Below are positions 34,944 to 44,481 of a stretch of DNA of 64,000 bases, in pieces. The notes beneath the pieces are model-generated. The model saw only the letters and a list, made by a program, of their open reading frames with translations, did not search any database and was not told the origin of the DNA. Origin of the DNA: Oceanobacillus_B kapialis (lineage in GTDB: Bacteria; Bacillota; Bacilli; Bacillales; Amphibacillaceae); NCBI RefSeq assembly GCF_042685265.1, contig NZ_JBHUMX010000036.1; one strand, 5' to 3'. Within the stretch, counting starts at the first letter, position 1. Each line of letters begins with the position of its first letter. A program made the translations under genes and the position numbers.

Positions 34944-35540
34944 TTATTGCCTATCAACTATTTTGCTCTCTGTCCCATTTAGAAGTCTCTTTATATTTTG
35001 TCGGTGAAGAATAATAATTGATACGCTTATTAATAAAGAAAGTGCTATGATAACTTTATCTTCAAATAGAAGACTGTAACCAATTAAAGACACACTAGCA
35101 AGCATTGAACTTAGTGATACATACTTAGTTAATAGCAACGTTAACACAAATATTACAAAAGCAACAAAAACGCCTAAAGGAGTAAAAAATAGAAATACTC
35201 CAGTTGCTGTCGCCACAGCTTTTCCACCTTTAAATCTTGCAAAAACTGAAAATATATGACCTAGTATGGCTAATAATCCACATAAGATTGGATGGACTGA
35301 AGAACCAAGAATTAGGGGAAGTAAACAAGCGAATGTCCCTTTTAAAATATCAGCAACTGCCACAATTAGACCTGCTTTTACACCTAAAACCCTATAAGCA
35401 TTCGTTGCACCAAGATTTCCGCTACCAAAATTACGAATATCTTTCTTATAAAATATTTTACCGATTACTAAAGCAAATGAGATTGAACCTGTTAAATAAC
35501 TTAGAATCAAAGTTAAAATGTTCAAGTAGTCTATCACCAC
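34944..35540 (-). CDS. plsY: Glycerol-3-phosphate acyltransferase PlsY-like
   Basis: This 198-residue membrane protein has the PlsY motifs: SYLTGSISFALVIGK near the N-terminus, IRNFGSGNLGATNAYRVLG (motif 1, near 38) and FKGGKAVATATGVFL (motif 2, near 105). PlsY transfers acyl groups from acyl-phosphate to glycerol-3-phosphate, the first step of phosphatidic acid synthesis. The start is GTG and lacks a good ribosome site, so the true start is uncertain. Its place in an accessory insertion and its AT-rich sequence suggest a second copy in addition to a housekeeping plsY elsewhere. Confidence 0.85.
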   Translation of the reverse strand: MVIDYLNILTLILSYLTGSISFALVIGKIFYKKDIRNFGSGNLGATNAYRVLGVKAGLIVAVADILKGTFACLLPLILGSSVHPILCGLLAILGHIFSVFARFKGGKAVATATGVFLFFTPLGVFVAFVIFVLTLLLTKYVSLSSMLASVSLIGYSLLFEDKVIIALSLLISVSIIILHRQNIKRLLNGTESKIVDRQ

Positions 35541-35915
35541 ACTTAGTTTATTAATTTAAGCAAAGAAGAAAAAGTTTTTCAAAACACTAAGGCCTCCAAA
35601 GTTAACTATTTATTATTTAAGATTTTCTATCAATTTTAATTATATCCTATGTGACATTGTTTTATGAGTGAATTCCCTAATTGACGGGCGATTCTCCATC
35701 ATTTTTTAAAAATAATTGGGATAAAAACTAAAGCGGGGGAGGTGGAAAATGAAGATTTCGAAGTGGAGCAAGTAAAAAGCCTGAGGAAAAGGTAAAAGAT
35801 CGTCATAATGGCGCTCTTTTACTTATATAAGCAGTCCAGGAGGAGAAGGATAACTCATTCTTCATGTCGAACTAATTTAGTAAGACTTCTAATTAGTTAT
35901 AAATGAGGTATGAAA
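35541..35915. other. Intergenic stretch with an eight-codon ORF and hairpin before the GNAT gene
   Basis: A strong GGGGGAGGTGG site is followed by ATG AAG ATT TCG AAG TGG AGC AAG TAA (35749-35775). After it comes an 8-bp hairpin (GTAAAAGA 35792-35799 with TCTTTTAC 35815-35822), then a second GGAGGAGAAGG site at 35837-35850 with only a few codons. It may be a leader for the acetyltransferase or a remnant. Nothing else is recognisable. Confidence 0.3.
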
Positions 35916-36425
35916 ATGACTGTCTCACTAAAGCCGATTTCCATAGACCAGAAGCATATTCTGGAAAATCTATACTCCCTTTATTTACATGATCTGTCAG
36001 AATTCAATACGACACTAGACATATCATCAAACGGAAATTTTGAATTTGATTCGTTTGATTTACTATGGGAGAACGAAGGGTTGACCCCGTATTTTTTAAT
36101 AAATGATGCTTCAATTGTTGGTTTTATATTACTCTTGGAAAGACCCTTCCTAAAAAAGGAATATGACTATAGTATTAACGATATTTTTATATTGAAGAAA
36201 TATAGAAGAAAAGGGTTTGCAAAAGCCTTATTAATGAAGTTATTTAAACAGAAAACAGGGAGATACTTTATAATTGAATTAGAAACTAATAGACCTGCAG
36301 TTTCCTTTTGGAAAAGGATGTTTATTGACCTTGATATTCATTTTGAAGAAGAGAAAAAAATTATAGATAATGAGCCATGCTTAATTCAATCTTTTCAAAT
36401 ATCAAACCATACACAAAAAGCTTGA
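35916..36425 (+). CDS. GNAT-family N-acetyltransferase
   Basis: A 169-residue protein with the acetyl-CoA-binding signature IFILKKYRRKGFAKALLMKL (near 90-108) and a NRPAVSFWKRM segment near 128, where the family usually has N..A...Y. The substrate is unknown. I prefer ATG 35916 over 35910 because GAGG lies only one base before the latter. It ends in a bidirectional terminator shared with purD. Confidence 0.8.
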   Translation: MTVSLKPISIDQKHILENLYSLYLHDLSEFNTTLDISSNGNFEFDSFDLLWENEGLTPYFLINDASIVGFILLLERPFLKKEYDYSINDIFILKKYRRKGFAKALLMKLFKQKTGRYFIIELETNRPAVSFWKRMFIDLDIHFEEEKKIIDNEPCLIQSFQISNHTQKA

Positions 36426-36447
36426 GGAGTAATCCCCTCAAGCTTTT
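36415..36447. terminator. Bidirectional terminator between the GNAT gene and purD
   Basis: A perfect 10-bp stem (36418-36427 with 36436-36445) with T runs on both sides. It serves the acetyltransferase on the plus strand and the pur operon on the minus strand. Confidence 0.85.
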
Positions 36448-36448
36448 C

Positions 36449-37687
36449 TCACTTCCCAATATCTGTCCGATAAAAAAATTCTCTTCCATTCTCTACATCG
36501 GCTAGTGCTCTATAAACCTTTTCACGAGCTGCTTCATGACTAGTATCCTTTGCTCCAACAAGCAAAACACGTCCCCCATCTGAAACAAGTTTATCCTCCA
36601 CCTGCTTGGTACCCGCATGCACGGTGTACGTGTCCGTTTCGCTTATAGCGGGTATCGCAACACCTTTAGAATAAGAGCCTGGGTATCCTTGTGAAGCTAA
36701 AACTACACCGACACAAGAGGCGACCTCCCACTCCAAACCGGGATCCTTTCCATCCATTACATCTAAAAGCACTTGAACCAAGTCATTTTTTAAAAGTGGT
36801 AATACAACCTGTGTTTCCGGATCGCCGAAGCGGGTGTTAAATTCAATAACCTTTGGCCCGTCTTCAGTCATCATCAGCCCAGCGTATAGAATACCAGTAA
36901 ATGGACGTCCTTCGTGCATCAGGCCGTCCGCTGTTTTTTGTAAAATTTCCTTCATTGCAAAATCCAGATGGTCTGCGGTAACATCAGGAACTGGCGCGAA
37001 GACACCCATGCCGCCTGTGTTCGCTCCTTCGTCATGATCAAAAGCGCGCTTATGGTCACGAGCAGGCACCATAGGATACACATTATGTTCGTGAACGAAG
37101 GCCATCAGAGAAAATTCTTTTCCGGATAAAAATTCTTCCACGACAATTTTAGCTCCGGCACCGTCGAAGGCTTTTCCCACTAAGATTTCATCTACTGCCG
37201 CAAGTGCTTGCTCCTGTGTTTCTGCAACAATGACACCTTTTCCAGCCGCCAAACCATCCGCTTTAATCACGATGGGAGCACCTTGTTTTTCAATATACAT
37301 CTTCGCTTCGTCTGCAGATGTAAAGGTCCCATAGGCTGCAGTTGGCACAGCATGTTTTTTCATGAATTCTTTGGCAAAACTTTTGCTGCCTTCAAGCAGT
37401 GCTGCTGCTTTTTGTGGGGCGAACACCTTAAGTCCGGCTTCGATAAAGCTGTCGGCAATCCCTTCATTCAATGGATTTTCCGGACCAACAATCGTTAGAT
37501 CAATTTGTTTATCCTTCGCAAATGTAACAAGCTCCTCCATGTTCATTTCATCAATAGCAACAGATTCTGCTTGCTTCATGCCGGCATTCCCTGGTGCTAC
37601 GAAAAGCTTAGAGATACGCTCACTTTCGGAGAGTTTCATGACAATACTGTGTTCCCGGCCACCACAGCCAATTACGAGAATATTCAT
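36449..37687 (-). CDS. purD: Phosphoribosylamine-glycine ligase
   Basis: PurD (412 aa) makes glycinamide ribonucleotide from phosphoribosylamine, glycine and ATP, step 2 of purine synthesis. It is an ATP-grasp enzyme with GCGGREHSI at the N-terminus, APGNAG near 32, IVIKADGLAAGKGV near 138 and FNTRFGDPETQ near 282. It is the last gene of the operon, 17 bases after purH. Confidence 0.97.
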   Translation of the reverse strand: MNILVIGCGGREHSIVMKLSESERISKLFVAPGNAGMKQAESVAIDEMNMEELVTFAKDKQIDLTIVGPENPLNEGIADSFIEAGLKVFAPQKAAALLEGSKSFAKEFMKKHAVPTAAYGTFTSADEAKMYIEKQGAPIVIKADGLAAGKGVIVAETQEQALAAVDEILVGKAFDGAGAKIVVEEFLSGKEFSLMAFVHEHNVYPMVPARDHKRAFDHDEGANTGGMGVFAPVPDVTADHLDFAMKEILQKTADGLMHEGRPFTGILYAGLMMTEDGPKVIEFNTRFGDPETQVVLPLLKNDLVQVLLDVMDGKDPGLEWEVASCVGVVLASQGYPGSYSKGVAIPAISETDTYTVHAGTKQVEDKLVSDGGRVLLVGAKDTSHEAAREKVYRALADVENGREFFYRTDIGK

Positions 37688-37704
37688 GTCTTTTCCTCCC
37701 TTTT

Positions 37705-39237
37705 TTAGTGTTTGAAATGACGCATTCCTGTGTAGACCATTGTGATGCCATGCTCGTTACATACATCAATAGAGTCTTGGTCACGCTTTGACCCACCTGG
37801 TTGAATAATTGCTGTAACACCTGCTTTAGCTGCTGCTTCCACTGTATCTGGCATTGGGAAGAAGGCATCTGAAGCTAGGACTGCTCCTTTTGCTTTTTCA
37901 CCGGCTTGCTCGATCGCGATGTTTGCAGAGCCGATTCGGTTCATCTGACCAGCACCAACGCCAACTGTCTGGTTGTCTTTCGCTAACACGATGGCGTTTG
38001 ATTTCACATGTTTTACAGCTTTCCAAGCAAACAATAAATCCGTTAGTTCTTTATCAGTAGGCTGGCGTTTAGTTGGGATGGTTATATCTTCTCTCGTTAC
38101 CTCTCCATTATCACTGTCTTGTACGAGTAATCCACCTTTTACGGTCGTTAGTTTGTGGTAACCACTATCTCCCTCTTGCATTGGAAGATCAAGCAAACGA
38201 ATGTTTTTCTTTTGCGTTAAAATTTCCAGCGCTTCTCCTGTAAACCCTGGAGCTATCACAATTTCTAAGAAAATTTCATTCAATTGTTGAGCAGTTGCTA
38301 TGTCAACCTCGCGATTACATGCAACAATGCCACCAAATATGGAGATTGGATCTGCTTCATAAGCGCGTGTAAAAGCAGCGGATAAGTCTTCCGATACACC
38401 AATTCCGCATGGATTCATATGCTTCACTGCAACAGCAGTAGGTTCCTTATATTCAGACAGAATTTCCAATGCTGCATTAGCATCTTGAATATTGTTAAAA
38501 GACAGTTCTTTACCATGTAATTGCTTGGCAGCTGCAAGGCTCCACCCTTTGTGAAGCGGATTTTGATAAAACGCTGCCTGCTGGTGAGGGTTTTCCCCGT
38601 AACGAAGGGATTGCACTTTTTCATAGGTAACCGTATAAGTTTCTGGAAATGCTTCTTCTGTTTCCTCGGAAAAATAACGCGCGATCATCGCATCATAATT
38701 TGCAGTATGCTGGAAAACCTTTGCGGCTAATTTTTTGCGTTCCTCTTTGCCAAACGAACCTGAGCGTAATCCTGCAAGCACGGTATCATAGTCTGAAGGA
38801 TTTACAACAACAGCAACGTCTGCAAAGTTTTTTGCAGCTGCCCGAAGCATCGTTGGACCACCAATATCGATGTTTTCGATAATTTCATCACCTGTTACGT
38901 CTTCTTTTTGCAACGTTTGTTTGAAAGGATAAAGGTTTACAACAACCATATCGATTGGCGCGATGTTGTTTTCTTCAAGCTGGCTCATATGGTTTGGATT
39001 AGAGCGTTTCGCCAAAAGGCCTCCATGAATAAACGGATGCAACGTTTTTACACGCCCACCTAAAATCTCTGGAAAGCCGGTTACTTCGTCTACTGCTTTT
39101 GCGGGAATTCCTGCTTCTTTTAATGCTTTTAACGTTCCACCAGTTGATAGGATGTCATAACCTTGCTCAACAAGCCCTTTGGCGAATGTCGTGATGTTTG
39201 TTTTGTCAGAAACACTGATTAGTGCTTGCTTTTTCAT
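37705..39237 (-). CDS. purH: AICAR transformylase / IMP cyclohydrolase
   Basis: PurH (510 aa) carries out the last two steps to IMP. The N-terminal cyclohydrolase domain starts with ALISVSDKT and has STGGTLKAL and VNLYPF; the transformylase domain has LRYGENPHQQAAFY, AVAVKHMNPCG (catalytic histidine near 265) and KSNAIVLAKD. It lies between purN (nine bases) and purD. Confidence 0.97.
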   Translation of the reverse strand: MKKQALISVSDKTNITTFAKGLVEQGYDILSTGGTLKALKEAGIPAKAVDEVTGFPEILGGRVKTLHPFIHGGLLAKRSNPNHMSQLEENNIAPIDMVVVNLYPFKQTLQKEDVTGDEIIENIDIGGPTMLRAAAKNFADVAVVVNPSDYDTVLAGLRSGSFGKEERKKLAAKVFQHTANYDAMIARYFSEETEEAFPETYTVTYEKVQSLRYGENPHQQAAFYQNPLHKGWSLAAAKQLHGKELSFNNIQDANAALEILSEYKEPTAVAVKHMNPCGIGVSEDLSAAFTRAYEADPISIFGGIVACNREVDIATAQQLNEIFLEIVIAPGFTGEALEILTQKKNIRLLDLPMQEGDSGYHKLTTVKGGLLVQDSDNGEVTREDITIPTKRQPTDKELTDLLFAWKAVKHVKSNAIVLAKDNQTVGVGAGQMNRIGSANIAIEQAGEKAKGAVLASDAFFPMPDTVEAAAKAGVTAIIQPGGSKRDQDSIDVCNEHGITMVYTGMRHFKH

Positions 39238-39246
39238 GATTTTCCC

Positions 39247-39834
39247 TCATTTCGTTTTGTCTTCATATGTAGTTTCTTTTAAAAGCTGTCGGATGACCTG
39301 TGGATAAAGACGATGCTCTACTTGCTGGATGCGCTCCTTCACTTGCTGCTCGGTGTCTCCTGGAAAAACAGCCACAGGCTCTTGTGCGATAATCGGACCA
39401 GTATCAATTCCTTCATCGATAAAATGGACGGTAACACCTGTTGTGTCCACTCCTGCCTGGTAGGCTTGGCCGATCGCGTCTTTCCCTGGAAAAGCTGGCA
39501 ATAAGGAAGGATGGATGTTAATGATTCTTCCTTCAAAAGCTCCGAGAAGATCTGGCCCCACGATGCGCATATAACCAGCGAGGAAAATCCACTCGACCCC
39601 CGCTCCATTAAGTTCTGCAATCAATTCCTGCTCATAGGCTGATTTGGACTCATAGGACTTTGGTTCAAAAACGCTCGCATTTACGCCGAAGCGCTCTGCT
39701 TTTTCTAATACTCCAGCTCCTGGTTTATCACAAACGAGCAACACCACTTCAATTGGCAGACCTTCCGCCTCCATGATCGCTTGAAAATTGCTTCCTGTTC
39801 CTGAGGCGAACGCAGCTGCTCTTACTTTTTTCAT
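39247..39834 (-). CDS. purN: Phosphoribosylglycinamide formyltransferase
   Basis: PurN (195 aa) transfers a formyl group from 10-formyl-tetrahydrofolate to glycinamide ribonucleotide, step 3. The catalytic IINIHPSLLPAFPG (Asn-His, near 107) and D of GVTVHFIDEGIDTGPII (near 145) are present; ASGTGSNFQAI binds the phosphate. Its start overlaps the purM stop by four bases. Confidence 0.96.
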   Translation of the reverse strand: MKKVRAAAFASGTGSNFQAIMEAEGLPIEVVLLVCDKPGAGVLEKAERFGVNASVFEPKSYESKSAYEQELIAELNGAGVEWIFLAGYMRIVGPDLLGAFEGRIINIHPSLLPAFPGKDAIGQAYQAGVDTTGVTVHFIDEGIDTGPIIAQEPVAVFPGDTEQQVKERIQQVEHRLYPQVIRQLLKETTYEDKTK

Positions 39835-40841
39835 GAGCTGAAATGCACTCCTTCACGCGACACAATCTTTCCAATTACAGAAGCATTCTCGCCACTTTGG
39901 TGAAGCGTTGATATGACTTGCTCTGCATTCTCCTGCTTAACCACAAGCGCCATGCCGATACCCATATTAAAGACACCATACATTTCCTCTTCTGCAATGT
40001 TTCCGTGTTCTTGCAAAAAGGAGAAGATTTGTGGAACTTCCCAGCTAGTTGCGTCAATCTGAACACCAAGCCCTTCAGGCAGCATACGCGGTAGATTTTC
40101 ATAAAAACCACCGCCCGTTATGTGGGAGATCCCCTTCAAAGCATCTAAAACCTTCATCACTGGCTTTGCATAAATTTTAGTTGGGGTTAAGAGTACTTCC
40201 CCAAGAGGCTTTTGCAAGTCATAGCTTTCACTCAAATCGAGATTTTCCACGATTTTCCGGACAAGCGAATACCCATTAGAATGAATGCCACTTGATGGCA
40301 GGCCAATGACAACATCCCCATCTGCTATCTTTTCACCTGTTACGAGTTTTTCTTTTTCCGCAATTCCGACAACAAAGCCTGCAAGGTCGTATTCAGAAGG
40401 GTCATACATGCCAGGCATTTCCGCTGTTTCACCGCCGATAAGTGCTGCACCAGCATCCACACATCCTTGAGATATCCCTGCAACAATTTGTTCGATTCTC
40501 TCTGGGTCATTTTTGCCACAGGCAATGTAATCTAAAAAGAAAAGCGGCTCGGCGCCTTGTGCGACGATGTCATTGACACACATGGCAACTAGATCGATTC
40601 CAACAGTGTTATGCTTATCAAGGTCAAAGGCAAGCTTTAGCTTTGTGCCAACACCATCTGTTCCTGACACCATTACTGGTTGTTCGTACTGAAAGGATGT
40701 TAGTTCAAAAAGCCCGGCAAATGAACCGATGCCACCAAGTACTTCTGGGCGTGTTGTTTTCGCAATATGCTTCTTCATTCTTTCTACCGCTTCATATCCT
40801 TTTTCGACATCTACCCCGGCATTTTTATAAACTTCAGACAT
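39831..40841 (-). CDS. purM: Phosphoribosylformylglycinamidine cyclo-ligase
   Basis: PurM (336 aa) makes aminoimidazole ribonucleotide, step 5. The family pattern is clear: YKNAGVDVEKGYEAV at the N-terminus, SGTDGVGTKLKLA, GAALIGGETAEMPGMY near 140 and HITGGGFYENLPR near 245. It lies 26 bases after purF and overlaps purN by four. Confidence 0.97.
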   Translation of the reverse strand: MSEVYKNAGVDVEKGYEAVERMKKHIAKTTRPEVLGGIGSFAGLFELTSFQYEQPVMVSGTDGVGTKLKLAFDLDKHNTVGIDLVAMCVNDIVAQGAEPLFFLDYIACGKNDPERIEQIVAGISQGCVDAGAALIGGETAEMPGMYDPSEYDLAGFVVGIAEKEKLVTGEKIADGDVVIGLPSSGIHSNGYSLVRKIVENLDLSESYDLQKPLGEVLLTPTKIYAKPVMKVLDALKGISHITGGGFYENLPRMLPEGLGVQIDATSWEVPQIFSFLQEHGNIAEEEMYGVFNMGIGMALVVKQENAEQVISTLHQSGENASVIGKIVSREGVHFSS

Positions 40842-40867
40842 GGTTTGGCAACTCCTTCACTATAATC

Positions 40868-42277
40868 CTAGCAGCTCGTAAAGACAATTTCGTTCTGTCC
40901 TTCTTCCTTCACTGGATATTTCCCTGTCATACAGGCAGTACAAATACCTTGATTTAACGTTTTATCTTTGACAATTGCCTTTTCAAGTCCAGCTTCAGAC
41001 AAATAGGCAACACTGTCAGCACCGATTTGCTCGCAGATTCCTTCTAATGTGTTATTTGCTGCAATCAACTCTTCCCTTGTGGACATATCAATCCCGTAAT
41101 AGCAGGGATGTTGAATGGACGGGGAAGCAATGCGTACATGCACCTCTTGCGCACCTGCTTTTTTTAGCATTTGCACAATTCTTCTGCTGGTCGTTCCCCT
41201 TACGATAGAATCATCAATCATCACGATCCGTTTTCCTTCCACAATGCCGCGAACTGGCGAGAGCTTCATTTTCACACCTAGCTCCCGTAGCTCTTGAGAG
41301 GGCTGAATAAAGGTACGGCCAACATAGCGGTTTTTAATAATTCCCATTTCATATGGCAGGCCGCTTTGCTCGGCATAACCGATGGCTGCTGAAATGCTGG
41401 AATCTGGTACCCCAATGACGATGTCTGCATCTGATGGCGCCTCTTTAGCGAGTTCCATACCCATTCGCTTTCTGGAAGCATGAACATTAACGAGATTTAC
41501 ATCACTATCCGGTCTGGAGAGATACACATATTCCATCGCACACATTTTTCGTTGCTCGCGCATGGCAAAGCGTGTAGAGGTTATGCCTTTATCACTGATC
41601 GTGATCAGTTCACCTGGCAATACTTCACGCTCAAATGTTGCACCAATTTGGTCAAAAGCGCATGTCTCAGAAGCAACAACGTAGGCCTCGCCTAATCTCC
41701 CAATTGATAATGGACGGATACCACTTGGATCAAGGGCTACAAACATTTTATCTTCTTTTAAAATAAGGTAAGCGTAAGCACCAACAATTTTATTAAGGGC
41801 GTTTCCTATCGTTTCCTCGGAAATTTCGTTACCACTCCGTTTAATTAAATGGGCGAGCACTTCTGTATCAGATGATGTTTGAAAAATACTCCCTTGCTCT
41901 TCAAGCTCACCACGCAGTTTATGGGCATTCATAATGTTGCCGTTGTGGGCAAGTGCCATGCTGCCTGCTTGAGCGCGGAATAACAGTGGTTGCACATTCT
42001 CAATCACTTTACCACCTTGTGTGGAGTAGCGAACATGACCAACTGCTACTTTTCCGGATAGCTCCGCAAAATTTGCATGTTTAAACACATCATTAACTAA
42101 TCCCATTCCTTTGTATGGCTTAAGCTCGGCTCCATCGCTTGATACAATTCCGGCACCTTCTTGACCACGATGCTGCATGGAATGCAGACCATAATAGGTA
42201 AGCTCTGCTGCCTTTTCATGCCCCCAAATCCCAAATACGCCACATTCTTCATTTATGCCTTTGATTTCAGCAAGCAT
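40868..42277 (-). CDS. purF: Glutamine phosphoribosylpyrophosphate amidotransferase
   Basis: PurF (469 aa) starts the pathway by making phosphoribosylamine from PRPP and glutamine. The start at 42277 (MLAEIKG) matches the B. subtilis protein, giving an 11-residue propeptide before the nucleophilic cysteine of CGVFGIWGHE. The iron-sulphur ligands appear in KMCAMEY, QHPCYYG and GICTACMTG, and the PRPP loop in VMIDDSIVRGTTS. The gene overlaps the end of purL by 25 bases. Confidence 0.96.
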   Translation of the reverse strand: MLAEIKGINEECGVFGIWGHEKAAELTYYGLHSMQHRGQEGAGIVSSDGAELKPYKGMGLVNDVFKHANFAELSGKVAVGHVRYSTQGGKVIENVQPLLFRAQAGSMALAHNGNIMNAHKLRGELEEQGSIFQTSSDTEVLAHLIKRSGNEISEETIGNALNKIVGAYAYLILKEDKMFVALDPSGIRPLSIGRLGEAYVVASETCAFDQIGATFEREVLPGELITISDKGITSTRFAMREQRKMCAMEYVYLSRPDSDVNLVNVHASRKRMGMELAKEAPSDADIVIGVPDSSISAAIGYAEQSGLPYEMGIIKNRYVGRTFIQPSQELRELGVKMKLSPVRGIVEGKRIVMIDDSIVRGTTSRRIVQMLKKAGAQEVHVRIASPSIQHPCYYGIDMSTREELIAANNTLEGICEQIGADSVAYLSEAGLEKAIVKDKTLNQGICTACMTGKYPVKEEGQNEIVFTSC

Positions 42278-44481
42278 GGAATAGCTCCCTTCCAAAGCTG
42301 GTGTAGCTCCTCTACATTTTCCTCTATCACTTGGGTGTCATTAATCGCAATGCTTAAAGTAGCATCCTCTGTTACGACACCTACTTGTTTTGCATCTTCC
42401 ACTACTTTTTCAAATTGCGCTATGTTCTCTTGTTTTACAGATAGAATAAAACGTGATTGGGTTTCACTAAACAATAATGCAGTTAGGTCACCTGAAAATG
42501 ACGCTTCTAATCCGAGTCCTTTTTCGCTAAATACACTCTCAGCCAAGGCAACGGAAAGTCCGCCTTCTGAAACGTCGTGAGCTGATTCAACGAGACCTGC
42601 TTGTATTGCATTAAGAATCTGTTGCTGTCTCTTTGCTTCTACTTTCAAGTCTATTTTTGGCGCTATTCCTTCATATTTACCATGAACGACATTTTGCAAT
42701 TCGCTCCCACCAAATTCAGGAGCAGTTTCTCCAATGACATAAATCGCGTCTCCAGCTGTTTGGAAATGACTTGGTGTGATATGGTCTAAGGATGCGTGCA
42801 ATCCGACCATGCCCACAATCGGTGTTGGGAAAATTGATTTCCCTTGCGATTGGTTGTATAAGGATACATTTCCACTAATAACAGGTGTGGCAAGTTCTGT
42901 ACATGCCTCGCTCATACCATCAACACTTTTCTCCATTTGCCAGAACGTTTGCGGGTTTGTGGGATTTCCAAAGTTAAGACCATCTGTTAAGCCAAGTGGT
43001 TTTGCTCCAGAACAAACGATGTTTCGCGCTGCTTCTGCTACAGCAATTTTCCCACCAGCCTCAGGGTCCAGATAAATATATCGTGAGTTACAGTCAGTCG
43101 TGATTGCTAATGCCTTGTTTGTTCCTTTGATACGAACAACAGCCGAATCGGAGCCTGGTGTAACAACTGTATTGGTCTGCACCATCGAATCATATTGATC
43201 ATAAACCCATTCCTTGCTTGCAATCGTCGGTTGCTGCAGGAGCTTTTTCAGCATATCAGCATGATCTTCAACAGATATTTCAGGTGTGCCACTATTCTGA
43301 AACTCTTTGTAATACGTGGCCACTTCTGATGGCATATGGTAGACAGGTGCTTCGTCAGCTAATGCGTCAACTGGAATATCTGCCATCACTTCTCCATGCT
43401 GTTTAATGCGAAAAACTTTTTCTTCAATTACCTCACCTACAGCAACTGCTTGTAGACCGTATTTTTCAAATACGTCAATTATTTCTTGTTCGCGCCCTTT
43501 TTTAACAACCATCAGCATTCTTTCCTGTGATTCGGAAAGCATCATTTCATAGGCATTCATGTTTTGCTCACGCTGTGGCACGTTGTCTAAATTCATTTCC
43601 ATGCCTGTTCCTGCTTTACTCGCCATTTCACTAGCAGAAGAAGTTAGTCCTGCTGCTCCCATATCCTGCATGCCAACAAGGGCATTTGAATGAATGACTT
43701 CAAGACATGCTTCAATTAATAATTTTTCCATGAATGGGTCGCCAACTTGTACTGCCGGGCGATCCTTGGCAGCATCTTCTCCAAGATCATCGGATGCAAA
43801 AGTTGCCCCATGAATTCCGTCTCGGCCTGTTGGTGCACCAGCGTAGAGAACGGTGTTACCAATACCTGCTGCAATCCCCTTTTGAATCTCGTCGTGGTTG
43901 ATTAGTCCAACACACATGGCATTGACTAATGGGTTGCCTTCATAGCTGTCATCAAATTGGACTTCGCCGCCAACTGTTGGAACCCCAACACAGTTTCCGT
44001 ATCCGGCAATTCCATTAACTACCTCTGTAAATAGGTATTTCACACGATCTGTCGTTAAGTTACCGAATCGAAGTGAGTTCATTAGCGCGATGGGACGTGC
44101 GCCCATGGAAAAAACGTCACGGATAATGCCACCAACCCCTGTTGCTGCACCTTGGTAGGGCTCTACAGCAGATGGATGGTTATGGCTTTCAATTTTAAAT
44201 ACAACAGCCTGGTTATCTCCAATATCAATAATTCCTGCACCTTCTCCAGGACCTTGCAGGACATGTGGCCCTTTCACTGGGAATTTCTTTAATAATGGCT
44301 TGGAGGTTTTGTAACTACAGTGCTCTGACCACATGACGGAAAAAATTCCTGTTTCCGTAAAATTAGGGCGGCGCTTCAGGATGTCTTTCACTAAGTCATA
44401 TTCCTGATCACTCAAACCCATCTCTTGATATAGCTTGTCGCGTTCGATTTGCTCTGGATGTATATCATGTGTTTGCAACAT
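42253..44481 (-). CDS. purL: FGAM synthase large subunit
   Basis: PurL (742 aa) is the ATP-binding subunit of the PurLQS complex, step 4. It is the short Gram-positive form. Recognisable segments are FTETGIFSVMWSEHCSYKTSKP near 40, KIESHNHPSAVEPYQGAATGVGG near 90, GDPFMEKLLIEA, MQDMGAAGLTSS near 260 and the C-terminal SAHDVSEGGLSVALAE near 615. It overlaps purQ by 17 bases. Confidence 0.97.
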   Translation of the reverse strand: MLQTHDIHPEQIERDKLYQEMGLSDQEYDLVKDILKRRPNFTETGIFSVMWSEHCSYKTSKPLLKKFPVKGPHVLQGPGEGAGIIDIGDNQAVVFKIESHNHPSAVEPYQGAATGVGGIIRDVFSMGARPIALMNSLRFGNLTTDRVKYLFTEVVNGIAGYGNCVGVPTVGGEVQFDDSYEGNPLVNAMCVGLINHDEIQKGIAAGIGNTVLYAGAPTGRDGIHGATFASDDLGEDAAKDRPAVQVGDPFMEKLLIEACLEVIHSNALVGMQDMGAAGLTSSASEMASKAGTGMEMNLDNVPQREQNMNAYEMMLSESQERMLMVVKKGREQEIIDVFEKYGLQAVAVGEVIEEKVFRIKQHGEVMADIPVDALADEAPVYHMPSEVATYYKEFQNSGTPEISVEDHADMLKKLLQQPTIASKEWVYDQYDSMVQTNTVVTPGSDSAVVRIKGTNKALAITTDCNSRYIYLDPEAGGKIAVAEAARNIVCSGAKPLGLTDGLNFGNPTNPQTFWQMEKSVDGMSEACTELATPVISGNVSLYNQSQGKSIFPTPIVGMVGLHASLDHITPSHFQTAGDAIYVIGETAPEFGGSELQNVVHGKYEGIAPKIDLKVEAKRQQQILNAIQAGLVESAHDVSEGGLSVALAESVFSEKGLGLEASFSGDLTALLFSETQSRFILSVKQENIAQFEKVVEDAKQVGVVTEDATLSIAINDTQVIEENVEELHQLWKGAIPCLLKSKA

